From Betaproteobacteria bacterium (lineage in GTDB: Bacteria > Pseudomonadota > Gammaproteobacteria > Burkholderiales > SG8-39), in contig JAABQT010000006.1 of the NCBI GenBank assembly GCA_011391295.1, positions 1 to 19,465 on the forward strand: a stretch of 19,465 nucleotides of DNA, in the 5' to 3' direction. Below, in pieces: positions 8,444 to 16,211 of this stretch. Every line of letters starts with the position of its first letter. Position 1 is the first letter of the stretch. The position numbers and the translations under genes are program-made. The notes beneath the pieces were generated by a model that searched no databases, had not been told where the DNA came from, and saw only the letters and a list, made by a program, of their open reading frames with translations.

Positions 8444-8499
8444 AATCCGACTGCGTATTCTGCAAAATCGTCGCCGGGCAGATACCCGCGATGGTCTAG
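8440..8499 (+). pseudogene. Truncated HIT-family gene (first 19 codons only)
   Basis: Beginning in an ATGA overlap with the apaH stop, this frame reads MKSDCVFCKIVAGQIPAMV and then TAG. Residues DCVFCKIVAGQIPA are the typical N terminus of histidine-triad (HIT, Hint-like) nucleotide hydrolases, including the two zinc-site cysteines (5 and 8). Full HIT proteins have about 110-140 residues and the HxHxH active site; none of that is present downstream. The sequence after the stop is the 3' end of the convergent PfkB gene, sharing bases 8496-8499. I read it as a deletion remnant. A GGGGGAGGG run precedes the ATG, so a 19-residue peptide may still be made. Confidence 0.75.
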
Positions 8500-9434
8500 C
8501 CCCAGGGCGACTCGCGGAACGACAGCCGGTAGCGCGCTTCGACCGTCTCGCGGTCGGCCAGATGGTTCTGCGCGCCGCGGCTGGCGATCTTGATGGCGCC
8601 CAGCACCGCGCCCAGCCGGCCGGTGCGCGGCCAGTCCCAGCCTTGCGCGATGCCGTACAGCAACCCCGCGCGATAGGCGTCGCCGCACCCGGTGGGGTCG
8701 AGCACGCGGTCGGCCGTGGCGCTCGGGATCTCGTGCTGCACCTCGCCGGCATAGATGCGCGAGCCCTGCGCGCCGAGTGTGACGATCAGCGCCTTGACCT
8801 CGCGCGCCAGACTCTCCAGCTTGCGCCCGGTCCTTTCCTCCAGCACCTTGCCCTCGTAGTCGTTCACCGCGATGTAGTCGGCGAGGCTTACCAGTTCCGA
8901 CAGCTCCTCGGCGGTAAACATCGGCAGCCCCTGGCCGGGGTCGAAAATGAACGGGACGCGGTGCTCGGCGCACTCGCGCGCATGCTGCAGCATGCCCTGC
9001 TTGCCGTCGGGCGCGATAATGGCGAGGCGCGCCGCCAGCTCGGGCACGATGTGGTTCTCGTGCGCATGGTTCATGGCACCGGGATGAAAGGCGGTGATCT
9101 GGTTGTCGTCCAGGTCGGTGGTGATGAACGCCTGCGCGGTGAATTGGCCCGGCACCTTCTTCACCAGCCGCGCGTCGATGCCCAGGCGCTGCAGCCGGTA
9201 GGCGTAGGGTTCGAAATCCTCCCCCACCGTGGCCATCACCAGCGGGTCTTCGCCCAGCTGTTTCAGGTTGTAGGCGATGTTGCCGGCAGTGCCGCCGAAT
9301 TCGCGCCGCATCTCGGGCGTGAGGAAGCACACGTTGAGGATGTGCAGTTGGTCAGGCAGCAGGTGGTTCCTGAAACGGTCCGGGAACACCATGATGGTGT
9401 CGTAAGCGAGCGAGCCGGTAATCAGCGTCTTCAT
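8496..9434 (-). CDS. PfkB-family carbohydrate/nucleoside kinase
   Basis: A 312-residue ribokinase-fold kinase. The N-terminal substrate-side motif is GGTAGNIAYNL (47-57). The C-terminal PfkB signature DPTGCGDAYRAGLLYG starts at 246 with catalytic base Asp252, and the stretch ADYIAVNDYEG (185-195) is typical of sugar/adenosine kinases. The substrate cannot be told from sequence; adenosine-kinase-like proteins have a similar layout. It is the last gene of the aroQ-accB-accC-prmA operon. Its ATG (9432-9434) directly follows the TAG of the DUF3426 gene (TAGATG), with no clear Shine-Dalgarno, so translation is probably coupled. Its 3' end meets the HIT remnant, and I see no terminator between these convergent genes. 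Confidence 0.88.
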   Translation of the reverse strand: MKTLITGSLAYDTIMVFPDRFRNHLLPDQLHILNVCFLTPEMRREFGGTAGNIAYNLKQLGEDPLVMATVGEDFEPYAYRLQRLGIDARLVKKVPGQFTAQAFITTDLDDNQITAFHPGAMNHAHENHIVPELAARLAIIAPDGKQGMLQHARECAEHRVPFIFDPGQGLPMFTAEELSELVSLADYIAVNDYEGKVLEERTGRKLESLAREVKALIVTLGAQGSRIYAGEVQHEIPSATADRVLDPTGCGDAYRAGLLYGIAQGWDWPRTGRLGAVLGAIKIASRGAQNHLADRETVEARYRLSFRESPWG

Positions 9435-10214
9435 CTAGGAAGGATAGAACAGGTAAAGGCGGTATCCCGTGGCACGCACCGTCCCGGTGTCCAGATGCAC
9501 GCGCAGCACCGATTCGCCCCCGGGCGCGATGCCCGGGGCCAGCGCCTCGCGCGGGCGGACCAGGTAATCCCCGGGCTGCAGCACGCGCCGCACCAGCGGC
9601 TTGTCGCCCGGGTCGGTGAGCGTCAGCTCGAGCGCGGGATGCTCCTGGGCGAAGGGCGCGCGATTGCGGATCACTGCATTCAGCACGATGAGGCTTTCGC
9701 GCCGCTTGTCCGCCTGCAGATCCGAGGATTCGATGCTGAGCAGGTCCGGCCGCCGCGGCAGGCGCAGCTCGCAGTCGAGGAAGCGGCAGGCCTCGACGAG
9801 ATAGGGGCGGGTCTGCGGCACCAGGGTCGCCACTTCGGTGCGATAGTAATGAGCGAGTTGCCCGGCCAAGAGTGCAAAGGCCAGCAGAGCCCCCACGCCC
9901 CAGGCAACGCTGAAACGCGCCCGCGGCGCTTCCTCTTCGAGAAACTCGGGCAGCGGCTCGTCGTCTTCCACCACGGCGCGCGCGAGCGCGCGGGCCGGCG
10001 CCTTCGCCGGCGCAGTGCCGCCGGCCTCGAACAGCCCGAGCTGGGGAGACGGCTCGGCGCGCACGCCGGTGCCCTCCTCGACCAGATGGGCGACGCCGTC
10101 AAACACGATCGCGCACTTGCCGCAGCGGACCATGCCGCCGCGGGCCGAAAGCTGGGTTGGCTGCGCGCGGAATGCCGTGGCGCAGGCCGGGCAGCGCGTG
10201 ACCAGCAGGCTCAC
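9435..10214 (-). CDS. Zinc-ribbon membrane protein with DUF3426 domain
   Basis: A 259-residue bitopic protein. The N terminus is an MJ0042-type zinc ribbon with two CxxC pairs (Cys8/Cys11 in TRCPAC, Cys31/Cys34 in VRCGKC). An acidic, Ala/Pro-rich linker follows, including EDDEPLPEFLEEE (83-95), then one membrane helix (about 101-122, FSVAWGVGALLAFALLAGQL). A periplasmic DUF3426 domain has the family's CRFLDCELRLPRRPDLL and ends RLYLFYPS. The function is unknown; the topology suggests a cytoplasmic sensor or adaptor tied to a periplasmic domain. The GTG at 10214 overlaps the prmA stop in GTGA; the open frame extends a few codons upstream inside prmA, but the family begins at this point. The stop codon touches the kinase ATG. 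Confidence 0.85.
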   Translation of the reverse strand: MSLLVTRCPACATAFRAQPTQLSARGGMVRCGKCAIVFDGVAHLVEEGTGVRAEPSPQLGLFEAGGTAPAKAPARALARAVVEDDEPLPEFLEEEAPRARFSVAWGVGALLAFALLAGQLAHYYRTEVATLVPQTRPYLVEACRFLDCELRLPRRPDLLSIESSDLQADKRRESLIVLNAVIRNRAPFAQEHPALELTLTDPGDKPLVRRVLQPGDYLVRPREALAPGIAPGGESVLRVHLDTGTVRATGYRLYLFYPS

Positions 10215-11043
10215 TGGCGCCGCCCTTCGACCAGCGCCCAACCGTCCTCGCGCGCGGCGATGCGCGCATCGAAATGCGCGCCGTAGGCCGCGGCGACTTC
10301 ACCGGCCTGCGCCTCGAGGATGCCCGACAGCGCGATGCGGCCGCCGCGCCGCGTTCGCTCGGCGAGCAGGGGTTCGAGCACGATCAGGGGCTGAGACAGG
10401 ATGTTGGCCACCACCACGTCATAGGCGCCGGGCGGCAGCTGCTCCGGCGCGTGCGCGCCCAGGCCGACGCCGTTGGCGCGCGCATTGTCGATCGTCGTCA
10501 CCAGGGCCAGCGCATCCACGTCGACCGCGTCGACATGGACCGCGCCGAGCTTGGCGGCGGCGATTGCCAATATACCGGAACCGCAGCCGTAATCGAGGAC
10601 CGCGGCGCCCGTGGCCGCCCCGCGCGCCAGCCAGCCGAGCGCCAGGCGTGTCGAGGCGTGGCTGCCGGTACCGAAAGCCAGGCCCGGATCGATGCGCATC
10701 ACGACGGCATGCGGGTCTGGCGGCACCAGGTGCCAGCTCGGCACGACCCACAGGCGCCCTTCCAGGCAAAGTGGCGCGAACTGCGCCTGCGTGGCACGCA
10801 CCCAGTCCTGGTCGGCAACGAGTTCGGTTCTAAAGGGCGGCACGACCTCCAGGCCTGCGGCCGCGGATGCGGCGCCGAGCAGGGTGGCCGCGTCGGCATC
10901 GCCGGCAATGAGCGCATGCAGCCGATTGCGCGGCTGCTCCGGCGCGTCAAGCCACACGGACTGGGCGCCCTGCCCCAGCAAGGCCTCGCTCAGCGCATCG
11001 GCCTGCGCCGCGTCGAGTTCCAGCGTGAGTGCGAGCCAGGGCA

Positions 11044-11044
<1 letters not shown>
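10211..11044 (-). CDS. prmA: Ribosomal protein L11 methyltransferase PrmA
   Basis: A 277-residue class I SAM-dependent methyltransferase that trimethylates ribosomal protein L11. The N-terminal substrate domain starts PWLALTLELDAAQADALSEA. The signature DPGLAFGTGSHAST is followed by SAM motif I, VLDYGCGSGILAIAAAKLG, then VDAVDVD and VVANIL, the catalytic NIL segment. Length is slightly under that of the E. coli enzyme (293). The start is GTG 11044, sharing one base with the accC stop (TAGTG), with GGGGAA upstream; the frame is open far into accC, but that upstream translation is not PrmA-like. Its 3' end overlaps the next gene by 4 bp. Confidence 0.95.
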
Positions 11045-12405
<1,361 letters not shown>

Positions 12406-12414
12406 GGCGCCGCG

Positions 12415-12864
<450 letters not shown>

Positions 12865-12875
12865 CGGTATTTCCT

Positions 12876-12912
12876 CCCGGCGGGCAAGGCTGCCCGCCAC
12901 TTGCCTGCCGGG
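12876..12912 (-). promoter_or_regulatory. Structured leader before accB with two exclusive hairpins
   Basis: On the minus-strand RNA, CCCGGCAGGCAAG (12900-12912) pairs with CTTGCCCGCCGGG (12876-12888) at 12 of 13 positions around an 11-nt loop. The 3' arm includes the first three bases of the accB Shine-Dalgarno GGGAGG (12873-12878). An alternative perfect 8-bp hairpin GGCGGGCA/TGCCCGCC (12891-12898 with 12879-12886, 4-nt loop) uses the same bases and leaves GGGAGG free. The two cannot form together. The pairing is seen directly; a switching role is inference. Confidence 0.55.
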
Positions 12913-12913
12913 G

Positions 12914-13381
12914 CTAGGCCCCGCCGCCCCTGAGGCGCGCGATGGCGAAATCGAGCGCCAGGTCATAGCCGCGGCCGCCGAGCCCGAGGATCGAGCCGAC
13001 GGCAACCGCGGTGAAATGCGAATGCGCGCGCCACGCTTCGCGCGCGTGGATGTTCGACAGGTGCACCTCGATGAACGGTATGCGCACCGCCGTCAGGGCG
13101 TCGCGCAGCGCGATGCTCGAGTAAGTGAACGCTGCGGGATTGAGGATGATGAAGCCTGTCCCGTCCCTGGCCGCCAGCTGCACGCGGTCGACCAGCACGC
13201 CCTCATGGTTCGACTGCTGGCAGGCCAGCTTGACGCCCGCCGCCTTGGCCCGGGCGAGGAGGCGGCGCTCAATCTGCATCAGCGTTTCCCGGCCGTAGAG
13301 CTGCGGTTCACGGGTTCCCAGAAGATTGAGATTGGGTCCGTTGAGCAGCAGTATCGACGCCGACTTTTTGAACTTAGCCAT
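12914..13381 (-). CDS. aroQ: Type II 3-dehydroquinate dehydratase
   Basis: A 155-residue dodecameric enzyme for the third step of the shikimate pathway (3-dehydroquinate to 3-dehydroshikimate). The family motif [20 protein letters not shown] (11-30) holds the lid Arg24 and catalytic Tyr29. Asn81, His107 in [11 protein letters not shown] and Arg114 are also present. The loop usually written NPxAxTHTS reads NPAAFTYSS, so the conserved His (His81 of the M. tuberculosis enzyme) is Tyr87 here. ATG 13381 has GGGGAA just upstream. It heads the accB-accC-prmA operon. A possible -10 element TATATT lies at 13402-13407 on the minus strand, but no good -35 is visible. Confidence 0.95.
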   Translation of the reverse strand: MAKFKKSASILLLNGPNLNLLGTREPQLYGRETLMQIERRLLARAKAAGVKLACQQSNHEGVLVDRVQLAARDGTGFIILNPAAFTYSSIALRDALTAVRIPFIEVHLSNIHAREAWRAHSHFTAVAVGSILGLGGRGYDLALDFAIARLRGGGA

Positions 13382-13577
13382 TTTTCCCCGAAGAAGGCGG
13401 CAATATAGCCGAAATTAGTGCTGACCTTCCCGGACAGGGTGTTGCGGCACCCTGTCGGCGGCTTAACTCGGTCACAGGAAAATCAACAGAAACTGTCAGA
13501 AGGCGTTAGTTTAGACGCTTTTAGACCAACATTCGGCGACGATCGACGCAGTTAGGCGCTTATCTGACTGTCCGATC
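13382..13577. other. Non-coding gap between the unknown gene and aroQ
   Basis: This 196-bp stretch has no convincing ORF, and its centre is AT-richer than the genes around it. It holds a perfect 9-bp hairpin GACAGGGTG/CACCCTGTC with a 6-nt loop (13433-13456), without a T-run on either strand. A -10-like TATATT for aroQ lies at 13402-13407 (minus). A short inverted pair GTCAGA (13495-13500)/TCTGAC (13563-13568) is also present. The aroQ promoter must lie here unless transcripts read through from the gene upstream. Confidence 0.5.
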
Positions 13578-14195
13578 CTAGAGGCTGGTCCTCCCAGCCT
13601 GCACCAACTGGTCAACCTCGGCGATGCCGGCGCGCTCCGCGACCCGCCCTGACAGCGTCTTCTTGAGCGCAATGCGCTCATCCCTTGGGTCGAGGACCGA
13701 CAGCCGTACCGGTACGCCTTCCCAGTCGAGCGAAAAAATGCTGACCGAACGCGTGCGATCGCCGGAAAAGCGGCGGCCCTCCGAGGTTTCGAACGCAATG
13801 TTGCGTTCCAGGAGGAACAGCTCGACGTCCTTGGCGCTGTCCGGATACAGCTGCAGCTCGATCTCGGCGAAGGGCCCGGCATTGCCGCTGAGGACCGGGC
13901 CGGTCAGGTAAGGGGTGAACTGCTGGAGCGCGCGCATCGCCTCCAGCGCGACACGCCGCAACTCCAGGACCAGCTCCGGGTGTTCCTCCGCCTGATACAG
14001 GGCGCGATAGGCGCGCAGCGCATCCTCGATCTCGGTGTTGGCGGGCAGCGATTCGGTGTCGGCGGCGCCGAGTTGGCGGGCGGCCTTGCGCTTGGCCAGC
14101 GCGAAGTCGTCGATGCCGTCCTCGGCCATCAGGCGCGCCGCGGCCGCGGCGATTTCCGCGCGCATGCCGTTTTGCCGCGTGCTTCGACGGCCCAT
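13578..14195 (-). CDS. Conserved hypothetical protein, nucleotidyltransferase-like core
   Basis: A 205-residue protein I cannot assign to a named function. Residues 1-70 are helical and charged (ARLMAEDGIDDFALAKRKAA), typical of a small helical N-terminal domain. Residues 95-175 alternate strands and helices: YLTGPVLSGNAGPFAEIELQ, then DVELFLLERNIAFETSEGRR and SIFSLDWEGVPVRLSVLDP. The TGxVLxGxAGxxxxIxLxLxxD pattern recalls the start of a Pol-beta-type nucleotidyltransferase fold, but the usual DxD is ExE (Glu111, Glu113), so activity is doubtful. ATG 14195 is used because upstream codons overlap the mpl promoter region; there is no strong Shine-Dalgarno, and ATG 14165 is possible. It is divergent from mpl by 85 bp. 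My recollection is that homologues occur beside mpl in other betaproteobacteria. Confidence 0.75.
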   Translation of the reverse strand: MGRRSTRQNGMRAEIAAAAARLMAEDGIDDFALAKRKAARQLGAADTESLPANTEIEDALRAYRALYQAEEHPELVLELRRVALEAMRALQQFTPYLTGPVLSGNAGPFAEIELQLYPDSAKDVELFLLERNIAFETSEGRRFSGDRTRSVSIFSLDWEGVPVRLSVLDPRDERIALKKTLSGRVAERAGIAEVDQLVQAGRTSL

Positions 14196-14280
14196 AGCCG
14201 GCGCATCATAGCGCACGGGCACAGCGCCCATCGCGTAGAATCGCGGCCCTTTCCCGAGCCGCATCGCCACTGTTGGGTCT

Positions 14281-15633
14281 ATGGCCGCACACCTGCACAT
14301 CCTGGGAATCTGCGGCACGTTCATGGGCGGGCTCGCGGCGCTCGCGCGCCAATCGGGGTTGCGCGTCACCGGGTGCGACGCCCAGGTCTATGCGCCGATG
14401 AGCGAACAGCTGGCCGCGCTCGGCGTCGAGCTGATCGAGGGCTACGGCGCCGGGCAGATCAGCCTGGCGCCCGACCTTTGGGTGGTCGGCAACGTGGTGA
14501 CGCGCGGCAATCCGCTGATGGAAGCGATCCTGGATCGCGGCGCGCGCTACGTCTCCGGGCCGCAGTGGCTCGCGGAACACGTGCTGCCCGGGCGCCACGT
14601 GCTCGCGGTCGCCGGCACCCATGGCAAGACCGGCACCGCCTCCATGCTCGCCTGGATCCTGGAGCACGCGGGCCACAAGCCGGGATTCCTCATCGGCGGG
14701 ATCCCCGCCAATTTTGGCGTAAGCGCCCGCCTCGGCGCTTCGGAAGCGTTTGTCGTCGAAGCTGACGAATACGATACGGCCTTCTTCGACAAGCGCTCCA
14801 AGTTGGTGCACTACGCCGCCAAGACGGCAATTCTTAACAATTTAGAGTTCGATCATGCCGACATCTTCGCTGATCTAGCAGCTATCGAACGGCAATTCCA
14901 TCATTTCGTGCGGATCATCCCCGGTTCCGGGCGTTTGGTCGTAAACGGCCGGGACGGGGCCCTGAAACGGGTCCTGGCCCTGGGTTGCTGGACGCCGGTG
15001 GAGGAGTTCGGCGTGGAGGCGGGTTGGCAGGCCGGCGATGTCGATGCCGAGGGCGGGTTCGAAGTTTGGCTGCAGGGCAGGGGGCTGGGCCGGGTGCGCT
15101 GGACCCAGGCGGGCGAGCACAACCGTCTGAACGCCCTCGCCGCGATCGCTGCGGCGCGCCATGCCGGTGTTGCGCCGCCGTCGGCGATCGCGGCACTGGC
15201 GCAGTTCGAAGGCGTGCGACGCAGGCTGGAGCTGCGTGGTTCCGCGCGCGGGGTCGCGGTCTATGACGACTTCGCGCACCACCCGACGGCGATCCACGCC
15301 ACACTGGAGGGGCTGCGCTCCAAGGCAGCGGGCGGGCGCATCCTCGCGGTGCTCGAGCCGCGCTCCAATACGATGAAGCTCGGGCTGATGAAGGACCGGT
15401 TGCCGGCGAGCCTTGCCGCCGCTGACCGGGTGTTCGTGTACAGCGCGGGATTGGGATGGGACGCCGCCACGGCCCTGCGCCCGCTGGGCGAGCGCGCCCG
15501 CTGCTTCGAGCGGTTCGAGCCTCTGGTCGCGGCGATCGCCGCCGAGGCGCGCGCCGGCGATCATGTGCTGGTGATGTCCAACGGCGGATTTGGCGGCATT
15601 CACGGCAAGCTGCTCGAGGCGCTCGGTCAATGA
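14281..15633 (+). CDS. mpl: UDP-N-acetylmuramate:L-Ala-gamma-D-Glu-meso-DAP ligase Mpl
   Basis: A 450-residue Mur-ligase family enzyme of peptidoglycan recycling. It joins the reclaimed tripeptide to UDP-MurNAc in the cytoplasm. The N terminus HLHILGICGTFMGGLAALA has the Mpl form of the nucleotide-binding loop (GICGTFMGG), not the MurC form. The ATP site VAGTHGKTGTASML has GTHGKT at 112-117. Further Mur motifs are EADEYDTAFFDKRSK, NLEFDHADIF, GEHNRLNALAA, YDDFAHHPTAI and EPRSNTMK. ATG 14281 lacks a clear Shine-Dalgarno; a -10-like TAGAAT lies at 14236-14241. The stop overlaps the yqiA start in ATGA. A short AT-rich tract with rare Leu codons (TTA, CTA) lies at about 14820-14910. Confidence 0.95.
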   Translation: MAAHLHILGICGTFMGGLAALARQSGLRVTGCDAQVYAPMSEQLAALGVELIEGYGAGQISLAPDLWVVGNVVTRGNPLMEAILDRGARYVSGPQWLAEHVLPGRHVLAVAGTHGKTGTASMLAWILEHAGHKPGFLIGGIPANFGVSARLGASEAFVVEADEYDTAFFDKRSKLVHYAAKTAILNNLEFDHADIFADLAAIERQFHHFVRIIPGSGRLVVNGRDGALKRVLALGCWTPVEEFGVEAGWQAGDVDAEGGFEVWLQGRGLGRVRWTQAGEHNRLNALAAIAAARHAGVAPPSAIAALAQFEGVRRRLELRGSARGVAVYDDFAHHPTAIHATLEGLRSKAAGGRILAVLEPRSNTMKLGLMKDRLPASLAAADRVFVYSAGLGWDAATALRPLGERARCFERFEPLVAAIAAEARAGDHVLVMSNGGFGGIHGKLLEALGQ

Positions 15634-16202
15634 TCGCCTATCTGCACGGCTTCAATTCCTCGCCCCAATCGCACAAGGCGCAGGTGCTGGGGCGCTTCAT
15701 GGCGGAGCGCGGCCTCGGCGCGCGCTACGCCTGCCCGGCGCTGCCGCCGCTTGCGGGCGACGCGATTGCCGCCATCGAGGCGCTGATGGCGCAGCGGCCG
15801 CGCGAGCCGGTTTGCTTCGTCGGCTCCTCGCTCGGCGGCTACTACGCCACCTACTTGGCCGAGAAGCACGACGCGAGGGCGGTGCTGCTCAATCCGGCGA
15901 TCGACCCGCACCTGGGCCTGCGCGTGTCGCTGGGCGAGCAGAAGAATCTCCATACCGGCGAGCCCTACCAGTTGACCACGGCCCACCTGGAGGAATGGCA
16001 GCGCCTCTGGGTGCCGCGCATCACGCCCTCGCGCTACCTGCTGGTCGTCGAGACGGGCGACGAAGTGCTCGACTACCGCAAGGCGCTCGAGCGCTACCGC
16101 GGGGCCGATCAGGTCGTGATCCAGGGTGGCGATCACTCGCTGCAGTCCTTCCCGCAACACCTGCCGCGCATCCTCGAATTCGCCGGCCTCGCGGTCGAGT
16201 GA
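15630..16202 (+). CDS. yqiA: YqiA/YcfP-type alpha/beta-fold esterase
   Basis: A 190-residue serine hydrolase of the YqiA family. The oxyanion segment LHGFNSSPQSHK is at 5-16. The nucleophile elbow GSSLGG is at 65-70 (Ser67), followed by YYATYLAEKH, a family hallmark. The acid is likely Asp144 in ETGDEVLDY and the base His169 in GGDHSLQSF, so the catalytic triad is complete. Natural substrates are not settled; the E. coli relative cleaves short acyl esters in vitro. ATG 15630 overlaps the mpl stop (ATGA), indicating coupled translation, and the RNase gene follows after 9 bp. Confidence 0.88.
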   Translation: MIAYLHGFNSSPQSHKAQVLGRFMAERGLGARYACPALPPLAGDAIAAIEALMAQRPREPVCFVGSSLGGYYATYLAEKHDARAVLLNPAIDPHLGLRVSLGEQKNLHTGEPYQLTTAHLEEWQRLWVPRITPSRYLLVVETGDEVLDYRKALERYRGADQVVIQGGDHSLQSFPQHLPRILEFAGLAVE

Positions 16203-16211
16203 GGCGCTGAA

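Noticed and set aside
8440..8600. Continuation of the HIT gene through a frameshift after the TAG
   Set aside because: No HIT motif (HxHxH, or the downstream conserved segments) appears in any plus-strand frame after 8499; the DNA is coding for the C terminus of the PfkB protein.
13433..13456. 9-bp hairpin upstream of aroQ considered as a terminator
   Set aside because: No T-run follows on either strand, and it lies about 50 bp before the aroQ start, where a terminator for the upstream gene would need stronger support.
13582..13600. Hairpin AGGCTGG/CCAGCCT at the 3' end of the unknown gene
   Set aside because: It lies within the coding sequence and is not followed by T residues on the minus strand, so I do not call it a terminator.
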